Below, piece by piece: positions 43,661 through 52,476 of a stretch of DNA of 64,000 bases. This DNA comes from Paenibacillus dauci (GTDB lineage: Bacteria > Bacillota > Bacilli > Paenibacillales > Paenibacillaceae): assembly GCF_000971985.1 (NCBI RefSeq), contig NZ_LAQQ01000001.1:868001-932000 (forward strand). Reading direction: 5' to 3'. A program made the translations under genes and the position numbers. The notes beneath the pieces were generated by a model. It saw nothing but the letters and a program-made list of their open reading frames with translations. It had not been told where the DNA came from and did no database searches. The first letter of the stretch is position 1, and the number at the start of each line of letters is the position of its first letter.

Positions 43661-44518
43661 TCAGTTCAAACCGTAGGCACGTCTGGCAGCTACCAGCGTG
43701 TTCTTCATCAGCATGGTAATCGTCATCGGTCCTACGCCGCCCGGCACCGGAGTAATCGGACCGGATACTTCTTTGGCACTTTCGAAATCGACGTCACCGG
43801 CAAGCTTGCCAGTGTCCAGACGGTTCATGCCCACATCAATAACTACTGCACCCGGCTTAATGTAGCTGGCATCTACAAAATTGGCACGACCGATTGCTAC
43901 CACGAGGATGTCTGCTTGACGGGCAATTTCTTTCATATTGGTTGTACGGGAATGACACATCGTTACTGTCGCATTCTCACGTTGCAGCAGCAGGGAGACC
44001 GGTTTGCCGACGATATTGCTGCGGCCAATGACTACGGCATGCTTGCCGGACATTTCGATACCGGTACGCTTGATCATCTCGATCACGCCAGCCGGTGTAC
44101 ATGGCAGCAGACTGTCATCGCCGATGACCAGATTCCCTACATTGATCGGATGGAATCCATCCACATCTTTTTCGGGAGAAATAGCGTTGATAATTGCTTT
44201 CTCCTCAATCTGCTTCGGTAGCGGCAGCTGTACGAGAATCCCGTGAATATTATCCTGATTATTCAGCTTGTGAACCATCTCCAGCAGTTCTTCCTGGGAA
44301 GTCTCTGCCGACAAACGATGTACTTCGGAATAGTAGCCCAGATCATGGCAGGCCTTTTCTTTATTGCGTACATAAACATGTGAAGCCGGATCATCACCGA
44401 CGAGGACAACCGCCAGACCTGGCTGGAAGCCTTCTGCTTTCATTTTGTCCACTTCCTGTTTGATATCTTGACGAATCTCCTCGGAAATCTGTTTACCGCT
44501 AATGATTGTTGCTGCCAT
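43661..44518 (-). CDS. folD: Bifunctional methylene-THF dehydrogenase/methenyl-THF cyclohydrolase
   Basis: 285 residues. Tyr49 and Lys53 (YVRNK) for catalysis, GILVQLPLP, DVDGFHP, VIGRSNIVGKP for NADP, and PVPGGVGPMTITML. Makes 10-formyl-THF for purines and fMet. AAAGGAGC lies seven bases before the ATG. It is 13 bases upstream of xseA, the Bacillus order. Confidence 0.97.
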   Translation of the reverse strand: MAATIISGKQISEEIRQDIKQEVDKMKAEGFQPGLAVVLVGDDPASHVYVRNKEKACHDLGYYSEVHRLSAETSQEELLEMVHKLNNQDNIHGILVQLPLPKQIEEKAIINAISPEKDVDGFHPINVGNLVIGDDSLLPCTPAGVIEMIKRTGIEMSGKHAVVIGRSNIVGKPVSLLLQRENATVTMCHSRTTNMKEIARQADILVVAIGRANFVDASYIKPGAVVIDVGMNRLDTGKLAGDVDFESAKEVSGPITPVPGGVGPMTITMLMKNTLVAARRAYGLN

Positions 44519-44650
44519 GATAATCGCTCCTTTATCTGTTCAGAAAATTAATTTTTGATAGGGTAACGCATAAGGGTTAAGCTTACCATCATTGATTTTC
44601 ATGCAGTGGGCTATTCTAGGGTGCGGATGCTATTCGTTAGCTGCGGTTTA

Positions 44651-45103
44651 TCAGCCTTTTTGGGATTTCAATTTGTCCAGGTCATGAATCATTTTGCCGA
44701 GTACGCCGTTAACAAACTTGCCGGATTCTTCGGTTCCAAAATGCTTAGACAGTTCAATTGCTTCGTTGACAGCAACTTTGGCTGGAACACCTTCGGTAAA
44801 TACCATCTCATAGACAGCCAAACGCAGAATCTGACGATCTACACGGGACAGACGGCTTACCTGCCAGTTCTGCAAATAATCTACCAGCAGCTGATCAATC
44901 GCTTCCTTGTTCTCCCAGATCCCGTTAACGACGTCGAGTACATACGTTTTGAGCTGGGCTTCATCACTAAGCTCGACTTCGGATTCGTTATCGGCGGCTG
45001 CTTCTTCCAGCAGAATCATAATTGCTTCTTCTGCTTTTACCTCGTTCATTTCCATCTGGTACAGGCTTTGTACGGTAATTTCCCGCGCTAATCTTCTTTT
45101 CAT
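44651..45103 (-). CDS. nusB: Transcription antitermination protein NusB
   Basis: 150-residue all-helical protein (RRLAREITVQSLYQMEM, then AVYEMVF and AVNEAIELSKHFGTEESGKFVNGVL near the end). Binds boxA RNA with NusE (S10) for rRNA antitermination. AGGAGG lies ten bases before the ATG. Confidence 0.95.
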   Translation of the reverse strand: MKRRLAREITVQSLYQMEMNEVKAEEAIMILLEEAAADNESEVELSDEAQLKTYVLDVVNGIWENKEAIDQLLVDYLQNWQVSRLSRVDRQILRLAVYEMVFTEGVPAKVAVNEAIELSKHFGTEESGKFVNGVLGKMIHDLDKLKSQKG

Positions 45104-45290
45104 TACTAATTATCCTCCTGGTGATTGCGTGTATGGATCTAATGCAATATCCATTACGGAACGCTCACCTTGTATTTTTCACGGTCAGGTGGCCAGCACC
45201 TGCCGGTTTATCAAATCCGCTGTCTTCACGAAAAAGAACACCGGTTGTTTTCCTGTGTTATATAAACGTAGAATCTGTCCATACCAACAA

Positions 45291-45366
45291 AAAAACCTGC
45301 CATTCAGCATTCCCGGTAATGCCTGCTATAAATAGGATTGCAATCCGGGAATGATGTATGACAGGG
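45291..45366 (-). terminator. Large intrinsic terminator after the DUF2273 gene
   Basis: On the minus strand CCTG..CAT..CATTCCCGG pairs with CCGGGAATG..ATG..CAGG around a 28-base loop, followed by TTTTTTTG. It ends the acc-yqhY-amaP unit before nusB. Confidence 0.8.
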
Positions 45367-45367
45367 T

Positions 45368-45601
45368 TCAACGAAATGGACGCCAGCGGTCTGCCAGCCA
45401 TTCGCTGATCCGTTGCCAGGGAATGGTTGGACCCAACCGGAGATCCCGGTTACGGCCGACGATATAACCTATGAACACTAACAATGCAAAGAACAACATA
45501 TCCCAAAAGCCAATGGTCAGATACAGTATGCCGCAGCCGATACCGGCAAGTACGCCAAGGATTCGTCCACCGTGAGTGTCCCAGATCGCTTTCCACATCA
45601 T
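45368..45601 (-). CDS. DUF2273 small membrane protein
   Basis: 77 residues with two membrane segments (RILGVLAGIGCGILYLTIGF and WDMLFFALLVFIGYIVG) and a basic tail. DUF2273 proteins travel with AmaP and Asp23-family proteins, and probably help place the Asp23 layer at the membrane. GAAGGGAG precedes the first of two ATG codons. Confidence 0.88.
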   Translation of the reverse strand: MMWKAIWDTHGGRILGVLAGIGCGILYLTIGFWDMLFFALLVFIGYIVGRNRDLRLGPTIPWQRISEWLADRWRPFR

Positions 45602-45616
45602 CAGGAGAACTCCCTT

Positions 45617-46156
45617 CTACTCCACTCTGCTTTTGAAGGCAGGGGACTGAACGATATTGGCAATATATACAGCAACAGACGAGACCGGAATACCGGTAAT
45701 ATCCTCGATCTGTTTTTGAATACTTTTCTGCATTTCTTCCGATAGACCTGGTATGGAATGCTCTCCATCCACAATCGCCCGGATCATAATCTCAAGACCT
45801 GATTCTACCACACGTACGCGTGTTTTGACATCACGAACTCCACGTGTACGCTCTGCTGCTTTGAGCGCCATATTCTCAATCGTCTCCAGCGAGATCTGTA
45901 TATCACCGAATTCCGTACGCTGATGAACAGCATTCAGATGACCACGCTCGGTACGGATCGATACATAGAAAAAGCGAATACTCAGCAGGAACAGGATAAC
46001 CGCCACCGCAATGACGGTAATATAAAGGGTCTGCTCATTCCGGTAATCAAGCTCCATCGGCACCTGTCCGCTTAGCAGCAGGATCGCCAGCACAGATAAA
46101 ATTCCAATACTCAGGCTGTAAATAAACAATAACAGCCGATCCATGATTTTAGCCAA
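45617..46156 (-). CDS. amaP: Alkaline shock response membrane anchor protein AmaP
   Basis: 179 residues with two N-terminal membrane helices (about 7-29 and 46-68) and a cytoplasmic Asp23-like region (FGDIQISLETIENMALKAA). In Staphylococcus AmaP tethers Asp23 to the membrane. Start is TTG at 46156 with AAGGAGG ten bases upstream; an ATG four codons on is the alternative. Confidence 0.87.
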   Translation of the reverse strand: MAKIMDRLLLFIYSLSIGILSVLAILLLSGQVPMELDYRNEQTLYITVIAVAVILFLLSIRFFYVSIRTERGHLNAVHQRTEFGDIQISLETIENMALKAAERTRGVRDVKTRVRVVESGLEIMIRAIVDGEHSIPGLSEEMQKSIQKQIEDITGIPVSSVAVYIANIVQSPAFKSRVE

Positions 46157-46238
46157 GAATGTGCGACCTCCTTACATTATAGTAAACCCCTGACAGTGAC
46201 GTCGGGGGTTCAGTATTGAGCAGATTGATGCTGCTCAT

Positions 46239-46646
46239 TTATTTCACACGTTGTGTAAACTCAGTCTCTTCAATTCGCTCTACTGTCTCGAGATGAACAT
46301 CATGGATCTGTACGTTTACTTCTACGACATTCAGTCCGGTCATGGTCTCGATTGAACGTTTGACGTTGCGCTGGATTTCAGCCGCCACTTCAGGCAGACG
46401 GTGTCCGTATTTGATAATAACAGATACGTCTACAGCTGCTTCACGTTGTCCAACTTCCACTTTTACGCCACGGGACAGATTTTTGCGTCCGAGCAACTCA
46501 GCAATCCCACCGGCAAAGCCACCGCTCATTCCGGCTACACCGTTCACTTCAATCGTAGCCAGTCCGGCGATCACTTCGATAACTTCCGGTGCAATCTGGA
46601 TTTCTCCAATATCGGTCCGTTCGAATTCAGTCGGTAATGTACTCAT
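46239..46646 (-). CDS. yqhY: Asp23/Gls24 family envelope stress protein (YqhY)
   Basis: 135 residues, soluble, with the Asp23 signature GEIQIAPEVIEVIAGLATIEVNG and VEVNVQIHDVHLE. YqhY is linked to acetyl-CoA carboxylase in Bacillus, where its loss disturbs malonyl-CoA balance; here it also directly follows accC. GGAGG lies eight bases before the ATG. Confidence 0.92.
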   Translation of the reverse strand: MSTLPTEFERTDIGEIQIAPEVIEVIAGLATIEVNGVAGMSGGFAGGIAELLGRKNLSRGVKVEVGQREAAVDVSVIIKYGHRLPEVAAEIQRNVKRSIETMTGLNVVEVNVQIHDVHLETVERIEETEFTQRVK

Positions 46647-46708
46647 TTTATACACCTCCTGCCAGATAAACTAAATATAACACGTCCCTGTTTGGTTGAC
46701 AAACCGGA

Positions 46709-48052
46709 TTATACCTCGTTTTCTTCGAGGAACTTGATATCAAAATCACCGCGCACAAACGTCTCATGGCTCAGCAGACGCATATGGAACGGGATTGTTG
46801 TATGAATACCTTCAATCGCGAATTCATCCAGTGCACGCTTCATTTTGGCAATCGCTTCTTCACGTGTGGGTGCCCATACGATCAGCTTGGCGATCATCGA
46901 ATCATAATAAGGCGAGATCGTATAACCTGGATATGCGCCACTATCGACACGTACACCTGGACCACCTGGTGGCAGGTAGAATCCGATTTTGCCGGGACTT
47001 GGCATAAAGTTGCGCTCAGGGTCTTCCGCATTCACACGGCATTCGATCGACCAGCCGTTGATTTTTACTTCTTCCTGGGTAAAGGAAAGCGGGTTGCCTT
47101 CAGCCACATGGATCATTTCCTGAATCAAATCAACACCAGTGACCATCTCCGTTACCGGATGTTCTACCTGGATACGCGTATTCATCTCCATAAAGTAGAA
47201 CTGGCCATCCTGACCAAGCAGGAATTCAAGCGTCCCGGCACCGGAGTAATTAACCGCCTGTGCTGCACGTACAGCTGCTGCTCCCATTTCGGCACGCAGC
47301 TCCGGAGACAGTACCGGACATGGTGCTTCTTCGACCAGTTTCTGACGGCGACGCTGTACGGAACAGTCACGTTCGCCCAGATGCACGGCATTGCCGTGAC
47401 GGTCAGCGATAATCTGCACTTCAACGTGCTTCATACCGGTCAGATATTTCTCCAGATATACGCCGCCATTACCAAAAGCTTTCTCGGCTTCCTGCTGGGC
47501 ATTGGTAATCTGTTTAACGAGTGACTCTTCATCTTCTGCCAGACGAATCCCTTTACCGCCACCACCGGCAGTTGCCTTGATGATGACCGGATAACCGATT
47601 CCTCGTGCGATTTTCACCGCTTCATCCAAATCTTCGACGATACCGTCGGAACCTGGAATAACCGGTACGCCTGCTTCCAGCATAGTACGTTTCGCTTCGG
47701 ATTTGTCTCCCATACGGTTGATCGCATCGGGAGATGGTCCAATAAAGGTAATATTGCAGGATTCACAGATTTCTGCAAAATCCGCGTTTTCTGCCAGGAA
47801 TCCGTAACCCGGGTGTACCGCATCACATTCTGTCAGTGTCGCTACACTCATCAGGTTGGTCAGATTCAGATAACTGTCCTTGGACAGCGTAGGTCCTACG
47901 CAATAAGCTTCGTCCGCAAGACGAACATGCAGTGAATCACGATCTGCTTCGGAATAGACCGCTACTGTAGAGATGCCGAGTTCACGACATGCACGGATAA
48001 TACGAACCGCAATTTCACCACGGTTCGCGATTAATATTTTTTGAAATTTCAT
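46709..48052 (-). CDS. accC: Acetyl-CoA carboxylase, biotin carboxylase subunit
   Basis: 447 residues with a complete ATP-grasp fold: biotin carboxylase start [19 protein letters not shown] loop [10 protein letters not shown] (161-170), catalytic [14 protein letters not shown] and the C-terminal MRLLSH region. Carboxylates biotin on AccB using bicarbonate and ATP. GGAGGAGG precedes the ATG. It is 41 bases after accB. Confidence 0.98.
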   Translation of the reverse strand: MKFQKILIANRGEIAVRIIRACRELGISTVAVYSEADRDSLHVRLADEAYCVGPTLSKDSYLNLTNLMSVATLTECDAVHPGYGFLAENADFAEICESCNITFIGPSPDAINRMGDKSEAKRTMLEAGVPVIPGSDGIVEDLDEAVKIARGIGYPVIIKATAGGGGKGIRLAEDEESLVKQITNAQQEAEKAFGNGGVYLEKYLTGMKHVEVQIIADRHGNAVHLGERDCSVQRRRQKLVEEAPCPVLSPELRAEMGAAAVRAAQAVNYSGAGTLEFLLGQDGQFYFMEMNTRIQVEHPVTEMVTGVDLIQEMIHVAEGNPLSFTQEEVKINGWSIECRVNAEDPERNFMPSPGKIGFYLPPGGPGVRVDSGAYPGYTISPYYDSMIAKLIVWAPTREEAIAKMKRALDEFAIEGIHTTIPFHMRLLSHETFVRGDFDIKFLEENEV

Positions 48053-48093
48053 TTTGCTTTTCCTCCTCCGGCCTTATACACGAATAGCACTGA

Positions 48094-48576
48094 TTATTCC
48101 GGTTTTACCAGGAACAGAGGCTGTCCGTATTCAACGAGCTGTCCGTTTTCAGCAAGCACTTCAACGATCGTTCCGTTCACTTCCGCTTCCAGTTCGTTCA
48201 TCAGCTTCATCGCTTCGATGATGCATACGACGGATTTGTGGGTTACTTTCTCGCCTACACCTGTAAATGAACCCGCTTCTGGAGAAGGGGAGCGGTAGAA
48301 CGTTCCGACCATTGGAGATGCAATGGTATGTAGAGTCGGATCCACTTCCGGTGCTGCCGTCGCAGCTGGGGCTGTAGGTGCTACTTGTGGTGCAGCAGTT
48401 GGTTGACTGGCTTGCTGCATAACAGGTGCAGCAGTTGGAGCCTGTACATAGACAGTCTCTGCTTTACCCGGCTTGCGGATTACCAGACGGGAACCTTCAT
48501 TTTCGATTTCAACTTCCTGAACGGACGTCTCATCCAACAGTTGAATCAGCTCTTTAATTTCGTTTAATTTAAACAT
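48094..48576 (-). CDS. accB: Acetyl-CoA carboxylase, biotin carboxyl carrier protein
   Basis: 160 residues: N-terminal dimerisation helix, an A/P/T/Q-rich linker (about 46-80), and a biotinyl domain with EAMKLMNE (Lys124 is biotinylated). AAAGGAG lies eleven bases before the ATG. In Bacillus the spoIIIA operon lies directly upstream of accB; here aspartokinase does. Confidence 0.97.
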   Translation of the reverse strand: MFKLNEIKELIQLLDETSVQEVEIENEGSRLVIRKPGKAETVYVQAPTAAPVMQQASQPTAAPQVAPTAPAATAAPEVDPTLHTIASPMVGTFYRSPSPEAGSFTGVGEKVTHKSVVCIIEAMKLMNELEAEVNGTIVEVLAENGQLVEYGQPLFLVKPE

Positions 48577-48681
48577 CTATTAATTCACTCCTTTGGCTTC
48601 TTTGCCTGTAACCTGAGTATAATGTAAAACACTCAGTTAGGGGTAATTTCACATAACGCTATGTATTATAGCATATTCATG

Positions 48682-48722
48682 AAAAAGGCGGGAACATCTT
48701 CTTTAAAATGATGTTCCCGCCA
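48682..48722 (-). terminator. Intrinsic terminator after aspartokinase
   Basis: GGCGGGAACATC/GATGTTCCCGCC, a perfect 12-bp stem, then TTTTTC on the minus strand. Confidence 0.92.
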
Positions 48723-48760
48723 TAAATAACGCTATATATTATTGACTTTATATCCAGAAA

Positions 48761-50014
48761 TTAGCGACGATCCTGCGGTCCGCCGACAAATGCCTGTTCT
48801 TCGGTATCCAGACCATATGCAGTATGCAGCGCAGATACCACATCATTAAGCCTTCCTGCTTCGATTACACAGGACACTTTGATTTCGGAGGTGCTGACCA
48901 TCTTGATGCTGACTCCCTGATCGGAAATAGCTTTGAACATCTGTGCAGCTACACCGGGATGGCTGACCATACCTGCGCCTACAATAGATACTTTGACCAG
49001 ATCCACTTCGGAAGTCACTTCATCATAAGGAAGCTCAACGCCAATATTCTCGATCACATTTAGCGCGCCCAGACGATCTTCGAGACTGACGGTAAAGGAA
49101 AAGTCTGCTTTGCCATTCATGACACCACTTTGCACGATAATATCAACGTCGATTTTGGCGGATGCCAGCTCACCGAACATTTTGGCGAGTACACCAGGCA
49201 GGTCGTTAACCCCTCTGATTGTAATCCGCGCCACGTTTTTATCGTAAGCGATCCCACTGACTACTGCTCCCTGTTCCATGCTTGCTTCCTCCTTCACCAC
49301 GGTTCCTTCATTATAGTTAAAGCTGGAGCGTACAACGAGACGTACATTGTTGTGCTTGGCATATTCCACTGCGCGCGGATGCAGTACAGCAGCGCCAAGG
49401 TTAGCCAGTTCCAGCATTTCGTCATAAGAGATTTCATTCAGTTTGCGTGCACATTTGACGATACGCGGATCTGTGGAATAGATACCGTCAACATCCGTAT
49501 AAATCTCGCATGTATCCGCCTGAATCGCTGCTGCCAGTGCAACAGCTGTCGTATCGGAGCCACCACGTCCGAATGTAGTAATCTCACCATCTGCCGTTGT
49601 TCCCTGAAAACCGGCAACGATAACGATTTTGCCTGCATCCAGTGCATGTTGTACTTTGGCCGGACGAATATCTACGATCCGTGCACGTCCATGGTCCGCT
49701 TCGGTCTCAAAACCTGCCTGCCAACCGGTAAAGGATACGGCTTCGCGTCCTTGCTGGTGAATCGCCATGGACAGCATTGCAATAGAAATCTGCTCGCCGA
49801 CTGTCATCAGCATATCCATTTCGCGCGCAGGCGGATTCGGATTCAGTAGTCGTGCCTGGTCAATCAGATCATCTGTCGTGTCTCCCATTGCCGAGACGAC
49901 TACAACACATTGATGACCTTCATCCTGCTTTTCAATAATGCGCTTTGCTACACGTTGCATGCGCTCAATATCCCCGACGGAGCTCCCGCCGAACTTCATC
50001 ACGTACAAAGCCAA
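48761..50014 (-). CDS. lysC: Aspartate kinase
   Basis: Phosphorylates aspartate, the first step to lysine, diaminopimelate, methionine and threonine. 417 residues from the TTG at 50014 (MALYVMKFGGSSVG), with AGGGAG ten bases upstream; the longer in-frame reading has no relatives' sequence. Catalytic KFGGSSV, GFQGTTADGEITTFGRGGSD, and two C-terminal ACT domains (about 265-400) for feedback control. It occupies the place where yqhV-spoIIIA normally lies. No lysine riboswitch was seen in the 174 bases upstream. Which of the Bacillus isozymes (lysine-, DAP- or threonine-sensitive) it matches cannot be told. Confidence 0.93.
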   Translation of the reverse strand: MALYVMKFGGSSVGDIERMQRVAKRIIEKQDEGHQCVVVVSAMGDTTDDLIDQARLLNPNPPAREMDMLMTVGEQISIAMLSMAIHQQGREAVSFTGWQAGFETEADHGRARIVDIRPAKVQHALDAGKIVIVAGFQGTTADGEITTFGRGGSDTTAVALAAAIQADTCEIYTDVDGIYSTDPRIVKCARKLNEISYDEMLELANLGAAVLHPRAVEYAKHNNVRLVVRSSFNYNEGTVVKEEASMEQGAVVSGIAYDKNVARITIRGVNDLPGVLAKMFGELASAKIDVDIIVQSGVMNGKADFSFTVSLEDRLGALNVIENIGVELPYDEVTSEVDLVKVSIVGAGMVSHPGVAAQMFKAISDQGVSIKMVSTSEIKVSCVIEAGRLNDVVSALHTAYGLDTEEQAFVGGPQDRR

Positions 50015-50188
50015 GACCTCTTCACTCCCTACTTGATACAGGCATACAGCAAGGCCGCAGCCCGGATTGAACAGCGTATCCAGCATAACATGCATTTTTT
50101 TGCATGAAAATACTAATTCTTTATCAGTATAATACGACAACGCGCTAAGTACTACCGCAAATTTCAAGGCATTTCTTATCTATAGAGA

Positions 50189-50236
50189 AAAAGCTGTCCC
50201 TTTTACCCTGCATAAGGATAAAGGAACAGCCTTTCA
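50189..50236 (-). terminator. Intrinsic terminator after efp
   Basis: GGCTGTTCCTTT/AAAGGGACAGC (one mismatch) followed by TTTTTCTC on the minus strand, 33 bases after the efp stop. Confidence 0.88.
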
Positions 50237-50268
50237 CTATTATGGCGAAGTCGCCTGTTTGCAGATCA

Positions 50269-50826
50269 TTACGCGCGGGATACGTATTTACCTTCGCGTG
50301 TATCGATGATCAGTCTGTCGCCTTGGTTGATGAACAGAGGAACCTGAACCATATGGCCGGTTTCCATCGTTGCACTCTTCGTAGCACCAGTAGCTGTATT
50401 ACCTTTGATACCCGGCTCTGTCTCGGTTACTTCCAGCTCAACAGATGTTGGCAGGTTGATTCCGAGAATCTCGCCCTGGTAGCTAACGATGTTAACTGTC
50501 ATGTTTTCTTTCAGGAATTTCAGTTCCCATTCCAGCTGACTTTCGTTCAGCTCGAACTGGTCGTAGGTTTCATTGTCCATGAATACATGCTCGCTGCCGC
50601 TTGCATACAGATACTGTACGCCACGGTTTTCGATCTGTGCACGGGCAATAGTCTCACCTGCACGGAATGTACGCTCAACAATGTTACCGTTACGCAGGTT
50701 TTTCAGCTTGGAGCGCACGAATGCAGCACCCTTACCCGGTTTTACGTGCTGGAACTCAATAACGGAGTAGATGTTGCCTTCTACCTCTACGGTCAAACCT
50801 GTTTTAAAATCGTTAACTGAAATCAA
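50269..50826 (-). CDS. efp: Translation elongation factor P
   Basis: 185 residues in three domains: KOW-like (1-65), OB (66-128) and a C-terminal OB. Relieves stalling at polyproline. Lys32 in VKPGKGAAF is the tip residue that is modified in some bacteria. Start is TTG giving MISVNDF, exactly as in Bacillus EF-P, with GAGGAGG seven bases upstream. It follows pepP, as in B. subtilis. Confidence 0.97.
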   Translation of the reverse strand: MISVNDFKTGLTVEVEGNIYSVIEFQHVKPGKGAAFVRSKLKNLRNGNIVERTFRAGETIARAQIENRGVQYLYASGSEHVFMDNETYDQFELNESQLEWELKFLKENMTVNIVSYQGEILGINLPTSVELEVTETEPGIKGNTATGATKSATMETGHMVQVPLFINQGDRLIIDTREGKYVSRA

Positions 50827-50880
50827 AATAACGCCTCCTCATATATGGTAAAGCCAAGTTTGATACAATATACGCCTATC

Positions 50881-50916
50881 TATAAAGCCGAACAGTTCTC
50901 TGAAGAGCTGTCCGGC
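50881..50916 (-). terminator. Intrinsic terminator/attenuator between pepP and efp
   Basis: GCCGGACAGCTCT/AGAACTGTTCGGC (two mismatches, TCAG loop), then TTTATAG on the minus strand. It lies 55 bases before efp and 207 after pepP, so it may end pepP or attenuate efp. Confidence 0.55.
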
Positions 50917-51122
50917 AGACTGCCTATATATTGTACTATACCCCATAATCTACAGGATATTCTGTTTAAAGGGTTAAACTCTGTGATCAGCGAACGTTCG
51001 GGAGGTATCCTGTTAGCGTTTTTACAAACGTAATGGGTTCAGCCTGTCCAATCGAAGCAATCCCAGTTTATTTTATTCGGCAAACATGACTCCTGATCCT
51101 GCTAAGTGCAGGAAGAAGCTGC

Positions 51123-52199
51123 TTAGACCGGTAAAATCGTAAATTCTTTGCTGGAATGCGTCAGAATACGAATTCCATCTTCGGTAATCAGTACATCATC
51201 CTCAATACGTACACCGCCGAATCCAGGTAGGTAAATGCCCGGTTCCACGGTAACCACCATACCCGGCTGCAGCACAGTATCGCTGAGCTTGGACAGACGT
51301 GGCTCTTCGTGTACTTCCAGACCGATACCATGACCGGCGCTGTGACCATAGGCGTCTCCATAACCATGTGCCGTGATAATATCACGTGATAATGCATCCG
51401 CTTCCTTGCCACTCATTCCCGGTTTCAGATGCTGCAGCGTATGCAGCTGGGATTCCAGTACAACATTGTAAATTTCACGGTGTTTGTCCGACGGTGTACC
51501 GACGAATACCGTACGTGTGAGATCAGATACGTATCCATTATAGATAGCACCAAAATCAAACGTAATAAATTCATCATGACCGATCGGCTTGTCACTGGCT
51601 ACTCCATGCGGCAGAGCAGAACGTACGCCCGAAGCGACGATGGTCTCGAATGACGGACCGGATGCTCCCTGACGGCGCATGAAAAATTCCATTTCCAATT
51701 CCAGTTCCTTCTCGGTAACTCCTGGCTTGATATAGCTCAAAATATGGTCATACGTACGATCGGCAATTGCAGTCGCCTGTTCGATAATGGCAATTTCTTC
51801 TGCATCCTTGAAGTTACGGATGCCCTCAAGCATACCGGAGACCGGTACGAGTTCCACTGGAGCCAGATGCTGCTTGTAAGCGGCATACCTGCTGTAAGGG
51901 ACCTGATCCTGTTCAAAACCGATCGATCCTACACCCCATTTGGAAAGCAGTTCTTTGATCGTATCCACTACGTTTGGAGCATGCTCGACCACGGTGAACG
52001 CTTTGGCCTGTTCAGGCGCTTGGGTCATATAACGGAAATCGGTTAATAAATAAGCCTGTTCTGCCGTTACGATAACATAGCCTGCCGAACCGGTAAATCC
52101 AGTCAAATATCTGCGGTTAACACTGCTTGTGATGAACATCGCTTCAAGCTGGCGTTCCTTCATGGCCTGACGCAATTTATTTAAACGTACTGTACTCAT
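51123..52199 (-). CDS. pepP: M24 family Xaa-Pro aminopeptidase
   Basis: 358 residues: an N-terminal creatinase-like domain (1-130) and a pita-bread catalytic domain with all five metal ligands: FDFG and DLTRT aspartates, the His in GHSAGHGIGLEVHE, and the glutamates in VEPGIYLPGFGGVRIED. Releases N-terminal residues before proline. GGGGAGAGG precedes the ATG. It is paired with efp, another proline-related factor, in the conserved order. Confidence 0.94.
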   Translation of the reverse strand: MSTVRLNKLRQAMKERQLEAMFITSSVNRRYLTGFTGSAGYVIVTAEQAYLLTDFRYMTQAPEQAKAFTVVEHAPNVVDTIKELLSKWGVGSIGFEQDQVPYSRYAAYKQHLAPVELVPVSGMLEGIRNFKDAEEIAIIEQATAIADRTYDHILSYIKPGVTEKELELEMEFFMRRQGASGPSFETIVASGVRSALPHGVASDKPIGHDEFITFDFGAIYNGYVSDLTRTVFVGTPSDKHREIYNVVLESQLHTLQHLKPGMSGKEADALSRDIITAHGYGDAYGHSAGHGIGLEVHEEPRLSKLSDTVLQPGMVVTVEPGIYLPGFGGVRIEDDVLITEDGIRILTHSSKEFTILPV

Positions 52200-52300
52200 T
52201 GAACCTCTCCCCTTCGCTCCGTTCTGTCTTGCAAATAGCCAGAGATTATTTTACCATACCCTGCGCATTTTTGAGAATAGTCAGTTAAATAATTCACTTT

Positions 52301-52328
52301 TTGACCCTACTCTGCATATTCTGGTAAT
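52301..52328 (+). promoter_or_regulatory. Possible promoter of yqhQ
   Basis: TTGACC (52301-52306), 16 bases, GGTAAT (52323-52328). It lies about 150 bases before the yqhQ start. Confidence 0.4.
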
Positions 52329-52476
52329 GGTAAGTAAAATCCGCTACAATATGAGTATCAAGCATGTCTGTAGTACAAGAAATGCTTAGCCGGCAAACTT
52401 TTTTTGAATCCGGCAATAGAATAAGCGAAACCATCATCTTCCTGGATGATGAAGAATAATGGAAGGGTGACACGAT

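Noticed and set aside
46766-47524. 252-residue plus-strand frame
   Set aside because: Antisense of accC, whose catalytic motifs are complete on the other strand.
50015-50188. Lysine riboswitch before aspartokinase
   Set aside because: The region is too short and lacks the lysine-element core sequences and a regulated terminator directly before the start.
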